Shown here: positions 30,381 through 39,541 of the stretch, piece after piece | Layout: every line of letters begins with the position of its first letter | How positions within the stretch are numbered: position 1 is the first letter of the stretch | From: Vermiculatibacterium agrestimuris | GTDB lineage: Bacteria > Bacillota > Clostridia > Oscillospirales > Oscillospiraceae | Direction: 5' to 3' | Length of the DNA stretch: 64,000 nt | Assembly: GCF_943193085.1 (NCBI RefSeq) | Contig: NZ_CALPCU010000005.1 | Coordinates: forward strand, 1-64,000 | Notes under the pieces: generated by a model | The model's database searches: none | Told to the model about the DNA's origin: nothing | What the model saw: the letters and a program-made list of their open reading frames with translations, nothing else | Program-made: the position numbers and the translations under genes

Positions 30381-31134
30381 TTCCGCCGCCCTCGCCCACC
30401 ACGTGGAGCACCTGGCCGTCGGGCAGGTCGAAGGAGGCCCAGGCGGGAGCGGGGATCTCCGCGGCAGTGGCGGCCATGGAATAGACCACCGCTCCGCCGG
30501 TCTCGGTCTCCGCGGCCATGAGAAGCCCGCTGTCCGCCGACACCCAGTACCGCTCCACCTGGTCAAGCTCGGGCACGGCCACCTCCACATAGACGCAGGC
30601 CATCCCGTTTTTATTTTCATACCCGGCATTGGTGATGCTCGCCGGATCCAGGGCCAGCACGTCCTCGTAGGTGGGGATGCGCTGGCCCTCCACGTCCACA
30701 GAGTCCTCGCCGGCGCTCCAGGTCAGGATGGTGCGGTCGTTGTTGTTCCAGCGCCAGACCGTGCCGTCTCCCACAATGGTGTGGATGGTCAGGCCCGTGG
30801 GCAGGGCCAGGTCGGCCCGCGTCCAGCCGCCGTCCACCCAGACCTGGGCGGTGGAGGTGACCCCCTCCAGGGTGGTGGTGACCACCCTGGAATAGCTCTC
30901 CAGCCGGCTCATAGCGGCGATGACGCTCTGAACAGTGCCCGGAGTCACATCTACCCGGACGCCGCCGCTCTGACCGCTCTCCCCCGGCTGCTCCACCCCG
31001 GTGGGGACAGGGGTGGGCAGGGTGATAGTGGCCGTGGGATTTGCAAAGAGGGGAAGGCCGAAGCTGGAAAAGACGGCGGCGATGATGACCACGGCAATGA
31101 GCGCCACCAAAATATTCCGGTTTTTCCGTTCCAT
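30352..31134 (-). CDS. Membrane-anchored protein with LolA-like secreted domain
   Basis: 260 residues from the ATG at 31134 with GGGGG upstream. One membrane segment at about residues 7-29, then a Pro/Gly linker and a domain with alternating strands around residues 50-235 (for example VVTTTLEGVTSTAQVWVDGG and ERYWVSADSGLLMAAETE) that resembles the outer-membrane lipoprotein carrier / MucB-like fold. Function unknown; probably binds a lipid or peptidoglycan-linked ligand outside the cell. Its last 29 bases overlap the 3' end of the converging gene. Confidence 0.6.
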   Translation of the reverse strand: MERKNRNILVALIAVVIIAAVFSSFGLPLFANPTATITLPTPVPTGVEQPGESGQSGGVRVDVTPGTVQSVIAAMSRLESYSRVVTTTLEGVTSTAQVWVDGGWTRADLALPTGLTIHTIVGDGTVWRWNNNDRTILTWSAGEDSVDVEGQRIPTYEDVLALDPASITNAGYENKNGMACVYVEVAVPELDQVERYWVSADSGLLMAAETETGGAVVYSMAATAAEIPAPAWASFDLPDGQVLHVVGEGGGTTEGASDPA

Positions 31135-31155
31135 GGGCCATTCCCCCTTTCTTTT

Positions 31156-31185
31156 CAAAAGCCTCCCCCCAAGGGGAGGCTTTTG
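31156..31185. terminator. Hairpin between two leftward genes
   Basis: CAAAAGCCTCCCC and GGGGAGGCTTTTG around CCAA. Between wecB and the LolA-like gene; T tract modest. Confidence 0.75.
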
Positions 31186-31192
31186 AACTCTT

Positions 31193-32338
31193 TTATGCCT
31201 TGAACTCCTCCGGGCCGCTCTCCCGCAGGCCGAAGTGATACTCGATGGCGTCTCCGATGCGCGCGCAGGCCCGGCCGTCCCCGTACGGATTGACCGCATG
31301 GGCCATGGCGTCATAGGCCGACCGGTCGGCAATAAGCTGGGCCCCCAGGGCGAAGATGTTCTCCTCCTCAGTGCCCGCCAGCTTCACCGTGCCCGCGGAG
31401 ACCGCCTCGGGCCGCTCGGTCTCCCGGCGCATGACCAGCACGGGCTTTCCGAGAGCCGGGGCCTCCTCCTGAAGCCCGCCGGAGTCGGTCATCACAAAGG
31501 AGCACCGGGCCATGAGATTGTGCATCTCCTCCACATCCACCGGGTCGATCAGATGGATACGGCCGTGGCCGGCCAGGTACTCCCCCGCCGCCTGGCGAAC
31601 TACGGGAGACAGGTGAACCGGATACACCAGCTCCACCTGGGGATATGCCTCCACCAGACGGCGCAGGGCGGTCATGATGTGCCTCATGGGCTCGCCGTAA
31701 TTCTCCCGGCGGTGACAGGTGACCAGGATCACCGTTCGGTTTACATAATCCAAATGGTTCAAAAGCTCTGTGGGGAAATGAAAATCCGGCCGCACCGTGG
31801 TGGCCATGGCGTCGATGACTGTGTTGCCGGTGAGGAAGACCCCATCGGAGATCCCCTCCCGCCGCAGGTTGTCCCGGTTGGCGGCGGTGGGGCAGAAGTG
31901 GAGATCGGCCAGGTCGCCCACCAGGGTGCGGTTCATCTCCTCGGGGAAGGGGGAGTATTTGTCGTAGGTGCGAAGGCCCGCCTCCACATGGCCCACCTTG
32001 ATCTGGCCATAGAAGGCGGCCAGGGCGGCGGAAAAGGCGGTGGAGGTGTCCCCGTGGACAAGCACCAGGTCGGGCTTTCCCTCGGCAAAGACCTTCTCCA
32101 GGCCCAGCAGACATTTGGTGGTGATGGTGGACAGGGTCTGCCCCGGCTCCATGATATTCAGGTCAAAGTCGGGCCGGATCCGAAAGATGTCCAGTACGCT
32201 GTCCAGCATCTCCCGGTGCTGGGCGGTGACACAGCAGAGGCTCTCGATCCCCTCCCGGCGGGAGAGCTCCCGCACCAGGGGGGCCATTTTGATGGCCTCG
32301 GGCCGGGTGCCGAAGATGGACATGACACGCACGCTCAT
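31193..32338 (-). CDS. wecB: UDP-N-acetylglucosamine 2-epimerase
   Basis: 381 residues. Non-hydrolysing epimerase pattern: IFGTRPEAIKMAPLVREL at the N-terminus, VHGDTSTAFSAALAAFYGQIKVGHVEAGLRT, and TDSGGLQEEAPALGKPVLVMR with the catalytic acids. Makes UDP-ManNAc for wall polymers (teichoic-acid linkage unit or similar). The start overlaps the stop of the gene before it (ATGA), so it is translationally coupled to the MraY-like transferase, and the two probably begin the same glycolipid pathway. Confidence 0.95.
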   Translation of the reverse strand: MSVRVMSIFGTRPEAIKMAPLVRELSRREGIESLCCVTAQHREMLDSVLDIFRIRPDFDLNIMEPGQTLSTITTKCLLGLEKVFAEGKPDLVLVHGDTSTAFSAALAAFYGQIKVGHVEAGLRTYDKYSPFPEEMNRTLVGDLADLHFCPTAANRDNLRREGISDGVFLTGNTVIDAMATTVRPDFHFPTELLNHLDYVNRTVILVTCHRRENYGEPMRHIMTALRRLVEAYPQVELVYPVHLSPVVRQAAGEYLAGHGRIHLIDPVDVEEMHNLMARCSFVMTDSGGLQEEAPALGKPVLVMRRETERPEAVSAGTVKLAGTEEENIFALGAQLIADRSAYDAMAHAVNPYGDGRACARIGDAIEYHFGLRESGPEEFKA

Positions 32339-33426
32339 CACTTCTCCTCCTCTTCCCTGCGATCCCGCCGGGGCCGGTGGGCGCCATAGAATACGCTCAG
32401 CGCCACCGCTCCCGCCACGCAGAAGGCGAACAGCAGCAGCATGGCCTTCACCGCCCCGGAGGTGGTGAGCACCACGGCGGAAAGGCCCAGAATGGCGGTG
32501 ATGACGTACAGGACTGCCACCGCCTGCTTCTGGGAAAAGCCCATATCGATCAAACGGTGGTGGACATGGCTCCGGTCGGCGTGCATGGGGCTCTGGCCGT
32601 GGGCGATGCGGCGGATAAAGGCGAAGCAGGTGTCAAAGATGGGCAGGCCAAACAGCAGGAAGGGCACCACAAAGGAGATGAGGGTGTACATCTTAAAGAG
32701 GCCCTGGACAGAAATGACCGCCAGGATGTAGCCCAGGAAGGTGGAGCCGGTGTCCCCCATGAAGATCTTGGCCGGATTCATATTGTAGGGCAAAAAGCCC
32801 AGGCAGCCCCCCGCAAGGGCAGCCACCAGAAGCGCCACCTGAGGCTCCCCCAGCAGCAGGGCGATGACCAGCAGGGTCATAGAGCTGATGGAGGAAACGC
32901 CGCAGGCCAAGCCGTCCAGCCCGTCAATGAGGTTGACGGCGTTGGTCATGGCCACGATCCAGATCAGCGTGATGGGATAGGCCAGGATCCCCAGTTCCCA
33001 ATAGGGGTTGGAGGAGAAGATGTTGGGGTTGGACAAAGCCTCGATCACATTGCCCGTCATGACGGCGATGAGGGCGGCCACGATCTGCACCACCAGCTTG
33101 AACTTGGCCCGCAGGTCATAGATATCGTCAAAGACGCCCAGCACCACGATCATCACCGCCCCCAGCAAAGCGCCCTGAAGCTGGGTCGTCAGCGGCACGA
33201 AGATAAGGGTGGAGAGCAGGAAGCCCAGCACGATGGCCAGCCCTCCCATCCGGGGGATGGGGTCTGAGTGCATCCGCCGCTCCGGGTCTTTATCCTTGCT
33301 CGGATCGTCCACCGCGCCCATCTTCACCGCCAGGGTTTTCACCACGGGGGTGAGGATGAGGGCGATCAGGAAGGCCACACCCAGGGCGGCGGCCACCTGA
33401 CCGATGAGTTCCAATGAAATAGGCAT
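32338..33426 (-). CDS. Polyprenyl-phosphate N-acetylglucosamine 1-phosphate transferase (WecA/TagO)
   Basis: 362 residues, about ten membrane segments. MraY/WecA motifs are clear: VDDPSKDKDPERRMHSDPIPRMGG, then NLIDGLDGLACGVSS, GFLPYNMNPAKIFMGDTGSTF, and the HVHHRLIDMG cytosolic motif. Transfers GlcNAc-1-P onto undecaprenyl phosphate, the first step of teichoic acid or similar polymer linkage units. AAGGAGAG precedes the ATG at 33426. Operon with wecB. Confidence 0.93.
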   Translation of the reverse strand: MPISLELIGQVAAALGVAFLIALILTPVVKTLAVKMGAVDDPSKDKDPERRMHSDPIPRMGGLAIVLGFLLSTLIFVPLTTQLQGALLGAVMIVVLGVFDDIYDLRAKFKLVVQIVAALIAVMTGNVIEALSNPNIFSSNPYWELGILAYPITLIWIVAMTNAVNLIDGLDGLACGVSSISSMTLLVIALLLGEPQVALLVAALAGGCLGFLPYNMNPAKIFMGDTGSTFLGYILAVISVQGLFKMYTLISFVVPFLLFGLPIFDTCFAFIRRIAHGQSPMHADRSHVHHRLIDMGFSQKQAVAVLYVITAILGLSAVVLTTSGAVKAMLLLFAFCVAGAVALSVFYGAHRPRRDRREEEEK

Positions 33427-33479
33427 GGGCGTATCTCTCCTTGCTCCGGCGGGGCCGGAGGGTTTCATACGTAAAGGGG

Positions 33480-34481
33480 TCAGCGGGGCAGGAAGCCCAC
33501 CTTTTTCTGTACCTTGCTCAGGGTGCGGCCCGCCACGCAGGCGGCCTTGTCCGCCCCCTGGCGCATGAGCCGCTCCAGCTCCCCCTTGTCGCTCAGAAGC
33601 CGCTCAGTCTCCTCCCGCACGGGGCGCAGGCATTCCACAACGGCCTCTCCCACGGCGGGCTTAAACGTACCGTAGCCCTGGCCGGCGAAGCGGCTCTGGG
33701 CCGCCTCCAGGCTCTCTCCGGCGGCGGCACAGTAGATATCCAGCAGGTTGCTCACCCCGGGCTTTGCCTCCCGGTCATAGCGCACACAGGCCTCCGTATC
33801 GGAGTCGGTGATGGCCCGCTTGAACTTGCGCATGATGTCCTCGGGCTTATCCATCACGAAGACGCAGCCCTCGGAGACGGACTTGCTCATCTTGCTGTCG
33901 GGGGTGCTCAGGCCCATGACCCGGGCCCCCTGCTTGGGTATGACCGCCTCGGGCATGGTGAACACGTCGCCATACACGCCGTTGAACCGCTGGGCGATGT
34001 CCCGGGTGAGCTCCACATGCTGGCGCTGATCTTCCCCCACCGGGACGATGTCCGTCTGGTAGAGGAGGATATCGGCGGCCATAAGGGTGGGATAGGTAAA
34101 TAGGCCGGCGTTGATGTTGTCGGCGTGCTTGGCGGACTTGTCCTTGAACTGGGTCATACGGCTAAGCTCGCCGAACATGGTAAAGCAGTTGAGGATCCAT
34201 GCCAGCTCCGCGTGGGCGGGCACCATGGACTGGACAAAGAGGATGCTCCTATTGGGGTCGATGCCGCAGGCGATGAGCTGGGCAAAGAGCTCTGTGGAGC
34301 GGCGGCGCAGGGTGGCGGGATCCTGCCGCAGGGTGATGGCGTGCTCGTCCACCACGCAGTAGACGCAGTCATATTCATCCTGATAGGTCGGCCAGTGCCG
34401 GAGTGCCCCCATATAGTTGCCCAGGTGGATATCGCCGCTGGGCTGGATACCGCTGAAGCTGATCTTGCGTCCTTTTATCAT
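33480..34481 (-). CDS. trpS: Tryptophanyl-tRNA synthetase
   Basis: 333 residues. HIGH-type PSGDIHLGNYMGAL and KMSKS-type DSKMSKSV, with the class Ic conserved VGEDQRQHVELTRDIAQRFN. Start at 34481 with AAAGGAGTG. Divergent from gltX; no T-box structure is visible in the short leader. Confidence 0.96.
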   Translation of the reverse strand: MIKGRKISFSGIQPSGDIHLGNYMGALRHWPTYQDEYDCVYCVVDEHAITLRQDPATLRRRSTELFAQLIACGIDPNRSILFVQSMVPAHAELAWILNCFTMFGELSRMTQFKDKSAKHADNINAGLFTYPTLMAADILLYQTDIVPVGEDQRQHVELTRDIAQRFNGVYGDVFTMPEAVIPKQGARVMGLSTPDSKMSKSVSEGCVFVMDKPEDIMRKFKRAITDSDTEACVRYDREAKPGVSNLLDIYCAAAGESLEAAQSRFAGQGYGTFKPAVGEAVVECLRPVREETERLLSDKGELERLMRQGADKAACVAGRTLSKVQKKVGFLPR

Positions 34482-34554
34482 GTGAAACACTCCTTTTCTC
34501 AGAACGGCTGACCGCCCTGGTAATACCAAATCACTATATCACATTTCTCCCCGC

Positions 34555-34583
34555 TTGACAAGTTCTTCCCCTGCCGATAAAAT
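34555..34583 (+). promoter_or_regulatory. Promoter of gltX
   Basis: TTGACA (34555-34560), 17 bases, TAAAAT (34578-34583). Confidence 0.85.
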
Positions 34584-34618
34584 AAAGACAAACCCAGTCA
34601 CATTTGGAGGAATTTATC

Positions 34619-36103
34619 ATGGACATGTCCTGGTTCGATGAGATGGAAAAGCGGATCCCCCACGGGGAAGTCCGCACCCGGTTTGCCCCTTCTCCCACAG
34701 GGTATATGCACGTGGGCAACCTCCGCACCGCCCTGTACACCTGGCTCATTGCCCGGCACCAGGGGGGCAAGTTCCTGCTGCGCATTGAGGACACCGACCA
34801 GGGCCGCCTGGTGGAGGGCGCTGTGGACGTGATCTACAAGACCCTCCGGGAGTGCGGCCTCACCTGGGACGAGGGCCCCGACGTGGGCGGCCCGGTGGGC
34901 CCCTATATCCAGACCGAGCGGCGGGACTTCTACGGCAAGTATGCCCATCTTTTGGTGGAAAAGGGCGGCGCCTATTACTGCTTCTGCGAGAAGGCGGAGT
35001 CCGCCGAGGACTCCGGCAACTTTGAGAAGACCGCCGACCCCTGCCGCGATCTGCCTCTGGCCGAGGCCAAGGCCCGGGTGGCGGCAGGCGAGCCCTACGT
35101 GGTGCGCCAGAAGATCCCCCAGACGGGCCAGACCACCTTCCAGGACGCGGTCTTCGGCGCCATCACCGTGGACAATGACACGTTGGATGACCAGGTGCTC
35201 CTGAAGCGGGACGGCCTTCCCACCTACAATTTTGCCAACGTCATCGACGACCATCTCATGGGCATCACCCATGTGGTACGGGGCAGCGAATACCTCTCCT
35301 CCGCCCCCAAGTATAACCTGCTCTACGAGGCTTTTGGCTGGGAAGTTCCCACCTATATCCACTGCTCCCCCGTCATGCGGGACGCCCACAACAAGATGAG
35401 CAAACGCCACGGCGATCCCTCCTATGAGGATCTGAAGGCCCAGGGCTATCTCACAACGGCCATCCTCAACTATGTGGCGCTGCTGGGCTGGGCCCCCAGA
35501 GGGGAGAATGCCGAGCGGGAGTTTTTCACCCTGCCCGAGCTGGCGGACATTTTTGAGCTCTCCGGCATCTCCAAGTCCCCCGCCATCTTCGACATCGAGA
35601 AGCTGAAATACTTCAACGCCAACTACCTGCGCGCCCTCTCCCCTGAGGCGTTCTATCCCCTGGCTCAGCCCTACCTGCAGCAGGCCGTCCACGCCCCCCA
35701 GGTGGATTTGAAGCTGGTAGCTCCCCTGGTGCAGCCACGGTGCGACACCCTGCTGGACATTGCCCCCCAGGTGGACTTCTTCGACGCGCTGCCCCAGTAT
35801 TCCAACGAGCTATACTGCCACAAGAAAATGAAGACCGACGAGGAAAACTCTCTGGAGGCTCTCAAGGCCACCCTGCCGGTACTGGAGGCCCTCCAGGCAT
35901 GGAGCTACGACGCCATCCACGACGCCCTGGTGGGCCTGGCGGAAAAGCTGGAGCTGAAAAATGGCCGGATCATGTGGCCGGTGCGCACCGCCCTGTCCGG
36001 CAAGGCCGTCACCCCCGGCGGCGCGGTGGAGCTGTGCCACATTCTGGGCCGGGAGGAGACCCTGCGCCGCATAGCGAAAGGGATCGAACAGCTGAGCAAA
36101 TGA
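34619..36103 (+). CDS. gltX: Glutamyl-tRNA synthetase
   Basis: 494 residues. PSPTGYMHVGNLRTALYTW for HIGH and KMSKRHGD for KMSKS, followed by the alpha-helical C-terminal anticodon domain (about residues 330-494). ATG at 34619 with TTTGGAGGAA. The genome also encodes the GluQRS paralogue at 27830. Monocistronic, with its own consensus-like promoter; only 40 bases lie between it and the surface-protein gene. Confidence 0.96.
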   Translation: MDMSWFDEMEKRIPHGEVRTRFAPSPTGYMHVGNLRTALYTWLIARHQGGKFLLRIEDTDQGRLVEGAVDVIYKTLRECGLTWDEGPDVGGPVGPYIQTERRDFYGKYAHLLVEKGGAYYCFCEKAESAEDSGNFEKTADPCRDLPLAEAKARVAAGEPYVVRQKIPQTGQTTFQDAVFGAITVDNDTLDDQVLLKRDGLPTYNFANVIDDHLMGITHVVRGSEYLSSAPKYNLLYEAFGWEVPTYIHCSPVMRDAHNKMSKRHGDPSYEDLKAQGYLTTAILNYVALLGWAPRGENAEREFFTLPELADIFELSGISKSPAIFDIEKLKYFNANYLRALSPEAFYPLAQPYLQQAVHAPQVDLKLVAPLVQPRCDTLLDIAPQVDFFDALPQYSNELYCHKKMKTDEENSLEALKATLPVLEALQAWSYDAIHDALVGLAEKLELKNGRIMWPVRTALSGKAVTPGGAVELCHILGREETLRRIAKGIEQLSK

Positions 36104-36143
36104 TCTCATAGGCATTTTATCATTATAAAAGAAGGCGTATGAT

Positions 36144-38828
36144 ATGAAAAAACGTTCCCTGGCTCTGCTCCTGTCTCTGTGTATGCTCCTGGCCCTTCTG
36201 CCCACCGGCGTTATGGCGGAGGATGAAAGTCCCTCTACCAGCGCCTCCACTGAGGAAACGCAAACGCCCGACCCAGAGGAAAGCCCTACGGCGGAACCCA
36301 CCCCCGACCCGACGGTGGAGCCGGATCCCTCGCCGGATCCCACAGCGGAGCCCACACCCACGCCGACGCCCACACCCACAGATACTCCGGAACCCACGAA
36401 TACGCCGGGGGCTACGCCTACTCCCACGCCCACACCTACACCCACACCTACACCTACTCCTACTCCTACTCCCACGCCCACGCCGACCCCGACGCCCGGG
36501 CCTGCGGAGTTCACCATCCTCTTTGACGCCCGCGGCGGCACGACCACTGTTCAGAGCGCCGTCACGAAAAACGGCAGGCTCTCTTCCCTGCCCACTCCTA
36601 CCCGGGCCGGGTACCGCTTCGAGGGCTGGTACACCAGTTCCTCCGGCGGAAGCAGGATCACCACCAGCTATACCTTCACCTCCAACACCACCGTCTACGC
36701 CCAGTGGACGGCCAATGCCTATACTGTCACCTTTAACCCCAACGGGGGCAGCGTCTCCACCAAGAGTGCCAGCACCAACACCAGTGGCAGGCTGACTACC
36801 CTGCCCACTCCCACCCGGGCCGGGTACCGCTTCGAGGGCTGGTACACCAGCACCTCCGGCGGAAGCAGGATCACCACCAGCTATACCTTTACCTCCAATA
36901 CCACCGTCTACGCCCAGTGGACGGCCAATGCCTATACTGTCACCTTTAACCCCAACGGGGGCAGCGTCTCCACCAAGAGTGCCAGCACCAACACCAGCGG
37001 CAGGCTGACTACCCTGCCCACTCCCACCCGGAGCGGGTATACCTTTGAGGGCTGGTACACCAAAGCCGACCGCGGTTCCCGGATCACCACCAGCACCGTC
37101 TTTGACGCCAGCACCACCGTCTACGCTCACTGGAGCGACGGCGATACCTACAAGGACAGCGGCAGCCGCGACCTTTCCAAGCTCAGCCGGAAGGAGATCA
37201 CCAGCCTGCTGGACGACGCGCCCCTGACCATGCCGGAGACGGTCTTCTCCCAGGAGCCCTCGGTCACCGCCCCCTACGCCCCCGGCAAGGTGACAAGCGA
37301 CGCTTTGAATGCGGCTCTGGCTCGGCTCAACGCCCTGCGGCGGATCGCCGGCCTGCCCAGCGTGAAGCTGGACAGCTCCTTGAATGAGAGCGCCCAGTAC
37401 GGCGCGGTGCTGCTGGCGGCCTCTGAATTTTCCCACACCCCCGCCAAGCCCGGCGACATGGAAAACAATTTTTATTCCACGGCCAAGTCCGCCACCAGCA
37501 GCAGCAACATCCACTACGGCTCCGGCGGTATGTACGGCACCCTGGCCTACTCGGTGGACAGCTTTATGGATGACAGCGACTCCTCCAACGTCAGCCGGGT
37601 GGGACACCGGCGCTGGCAGCTCAACCCCAGGATGGGCAAGGTGGGCTTCGGCTATGCCAAAAAGGGCAATGCCGGATATATCTGTGAGAAGGTCTTCGAC
37701 ACCTCCGGCTCCAGCGTGGACTATGAGTTCATCGCCTGGCCCGCCTCCGGGAACTTCCCCGCCGCCTTCTTTGACGCTGATACGGCCTGGAGCGTCTCCC
37801 TGAATCCAGACCTCTATGAGACGCCCAGCCGCTCCAATGTCTCCGTCACCCTGCGCCGTGAAAGCGACAAAAAGACCTGGGCTTTTTCCGGCAGCAGCTA
37901 CACCGCCGCCTCCTCCGGGAAGTATTTCACGGTGGACACCGCCGGCTACGGAATCAGCAACTGCATCATCTTCCGTCCCGACGGCGTCGACGCCTATGAC
38001 GGGATCTACACCGTCACCATCGGCGGCCTTCGCTCCAGCTCCGGAGAGGACATGTCCCTTACCTACCAGGTGGACTTCTTCAGCTCCGACCCCACCTATA
38101 CCATTACCCTGGATCCCAACGGCGGCACGGTGAGCCCCACCACCAGAGAGACCGGCGCCGATGGACGGGTCGCCGACCTGCCCACCCCCTCCCGGAACGG
38201 GTATACCTTTGAAGGCTGGTACACCAGCGCCTCTGGCGGCAGTCAGGTCTCCACCGGCACCGTCTTTGACAGGGATACCGTCATCTACGCCCAGTGGAGC
38301 GAGGAGCAGCGCTTTTTGGATGTGCCGCCGGAGATGTACTACACGCAGGCGGTGAGCTGGGCGGTGGACAAGGGCATCACTCGGGGCACCTCTACCACCA
38401 CCTTCAGCCCCGACGCCTCCTGTTCCCGGGGTGAGCTCGTCACCTTCCTGTGGCGCGCTGCCGGCTCCCCCAAGCCCAAGAGTTCCACCAATCCCTTCTC
38501 GGACGTCCGGTCCGGAGCCTACTACTACGACGCCGTACTGTGGGCGGTGGAGCAGGGCATCACCATCGGCACCTCTTCCACCACCTTCGGCCCTGACATC
38601 ATTGTGGGCCGGGATCAGACGGTGACCTTCCTCTGGCGGGCAGCAGGCTCCCCCATCGTCGCCGGAGAGAATTCCTTCGACGACGTGGCCGGAAACGCCT
38701 ACTACGCCGACGCGGTACGTTGGGCGGTGCAGCAGGGCATCACCATCGGTACCGGAAAGAACAGCTTCAGCCCCGACAAGTACTGCTCCCGGGGCCAGAT
38801 CGTCACCTTCCTGTTCCGGGCCGACTGA
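36144..38828 (+). CDS. S-layer-anchored surface protein with InlB repeats and CAP domain
   Basis: 894 residues. Signal peptide (MKKRSLALLLSLCMLLALLP); an acidic and then Pro-Thr-rich linker to about residue 125; three InlB B-type repeats (FNPNGGSV..., EGWYTS..., TVYAQW) at about 125-330; a CAP/SCP domain at about 380-510 (LNALRRIAGLPSVKLDSSLNESAQ, ASEFSHTPA); further beta-rich domain; a fourth InlB repeat at about 650-720; three SLH repeats to the end (FSDVRSGAYYYDAVLWAVEQ, FDDVAGNAYYADAVRWAVQQ). Likely adhesin or wall-bound enzyme held on pyruvylated wall polymer. AAGGCG precedes the ATG. Two InlB repeats are nearly identical DNA. Confidence 0.88.
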   Translation: MKKRSLALLLSLCMLLALLPTGVMAEDESPSTSASTEETQTPDPEESPTAEPTPDPTVEPDPSPDPTAEPTPTPTPTPTDTPEPTNTPGATPTPTPTPTPTPTPTPTPTPTPTPTPTPGPAEFTILFDARGGTTTVQSAVTKNGRLSSLPTPTRAGYRFEGWYTSSSGGSRITTSYTFTSNTTVYAQWTANAYTVTFNPNGGSVSTKSASTNTSGRLTTLPTPTRAGYRFEGWYTSTSGGSRITTSYTFTSNTTVYAQWTANAYTVTFNPNGGSVSTKSASTNTSGRLTTLPTPTRSGYTFEGWYTKADRGSRITTSTVFDASTTVYAHWSDGDTYKDSGSRDLSKLSRKEITSLLDDAPLTMPETVFSQEPSVTAPYAPGKVTSDALNAALARLNALRRIAGLPSVKLDSSLNESAQYGAVLLAASEFSHTPAKPGDMENNFYSTAKSATSSSNIHYGSGGMYGTLAYSVDSFMDDSDSSNVSRVGHRRWQLNPRMGKVGFGYAKKGNAGYICEKVFDTSGSSVDYEFIAWPASGNFPAAFFDADTAWSVSLNPDLYETPSRSNVSVTLRRESDKKTWAFSGSSYTAASSGKYFTVDTAGYGISNCIIFRPDGVDAYDGIYTVTIGGLRSSSGEDMSLTYQVDFFSSDPTYTITLDPNGGTVSPTTRETGADGRVADLPTPSRNGYTFEGWYTSASGGSQVSTGTVFDRDTVIYAQWSEEQRFLDVPPEMYYTQAVSWAVDKGITRGTSTTTFSPDASCSRGELVTFLWRAAGSPKPKSSTNPFSDVRSGAYYYDAVLWAVEQGITIGTSSTTFGPDIIVGRDQTVTFLWRAAGSPIVAGENSFDDVAGNAYYADAVRWAVQQGITIGTGKNSFSPDKYCSRGQIVTFLFRAD
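36350..36500 (+). repeat. Low-complexity Pro-Thr linker repeat
   Basis: Tandem CC-AC-G/A-CCC-type six-base units encode alternating Pro and Thr (about 24 copies). Unit spelling varies, so length variation between strains is likely. Confidence 0.85.
36600..37025 (+). repeat. 213-bp tandem repeat inside the surface-protein gene
   Basis: The blocks starting at 36708 and 36921 are nearly identical over about 100 bases (71-codon period), including ACGGCCAATGCC and the following NPNGGSV-coding stretch, while the first and third units diverge. Recent in-frame duplication or gene conversion. Confidence 0.85.
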
Positions 38829-38845
38829 CATATGGACATAAGTAA

Positions 38846-38883
38846 AAAAGGAGTGTGGAAGCTCTCTTCCACACTCCTTTTTA
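38846..38883. terminator. Terminator after the surface protein
   Basis: AAAAGGAGTGTGGAAG and CTTCCACACTCCTTTT around CTCT. Confidence 0.92.
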
Positions 38884-38891
38884 TCGTCTGC

Positions 38892-39431
38892 TCACGCCGC
38901 CCCCGCCAAGGCCCCCACCCTGTCCCGCAGTACCAGGCGCAGGGCCTCCAGCCGGGAGAAGTCCATGGGCCGGGTAAGGGCGGGCGACCGCTTCAGCTGC
39001 GTCGCACCGCTCTCACAGAGGACTTCCGCCACAAACTCCGAACAGAAATAGTGCCGCCGCCGTTCCAGGGGCAGATGGAAATAACAGCTCAAGGCGCCCA
39101 GCAGGTTGTAATGGTACTCCTCCCGCCGCGCGTACATCCCCTTCACCTTCCGCTCCAGGACAGTATAGGTCTCCTCGCTGACCTCCATGGCATAGAGGGC
39201 GCAGGGGATCCCCGGGTGGCGGCGGAAAAAGCCCCGGCCCACCCGCTCCTTCACCAGGCCCGCGGGCAGGGCGGTGGCGGGATTCTTCCGGGCGAAGGAG
39301 TAGAAGGGCCCCGCGGGGCCCTCCAGGCCGATGGAGGCATGGGTGAAATCATCGGCAGTGGCCAGATGAATGAGACGGGAAAACCAGGTCTCCGACCGGG
39401 TCAATAGAATGTAAATGGTGCGCTGATCCAT
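38892..39431 (-). CDS. YiiX/NlpC-P60-like papain-fold hydrolase
   Basis: 179 residues from the ATG at 39431 with GGAGGG. Permuted papain-like pattern: catalytic His in DFTHASIGLEG (about residue 36) and Cys in RRRHYFCSEFVAEVL (about residue 130). YiiX/YebB-type proteins of this family are predicted amidases or peptidases acting on lipids or peptides. No signal peptide. Converges on the surface-protein gene across a strong terminator. Confidence 0.75.
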   Translation of the reverse strand: MDQRTIYILLTRSETWFSRLIHLATADDFTHASIGLEGPAGPFYSFARKNPATALPAGLVKERVGRGFFRRHPGIPCALYAMEVSEETYTVLERKVKGMYARREEYHYNLLGALSCYFHLPLERRRHYFCSEFVAEVLCESGATQLKRSPALTRPMDFSRLEALRLVLRDRVGALAGAA

Positions 39432-39541
39432 AGTGGGCCCTCCTCTTCTGATGAATAAGGCCATTCTACCAGCCCCTCTTTATCTCCGCCTAAAGAGGAG
39501 ATTAAGAATTTCAAAACAAAAGGGGACAATATTCTGATTTT

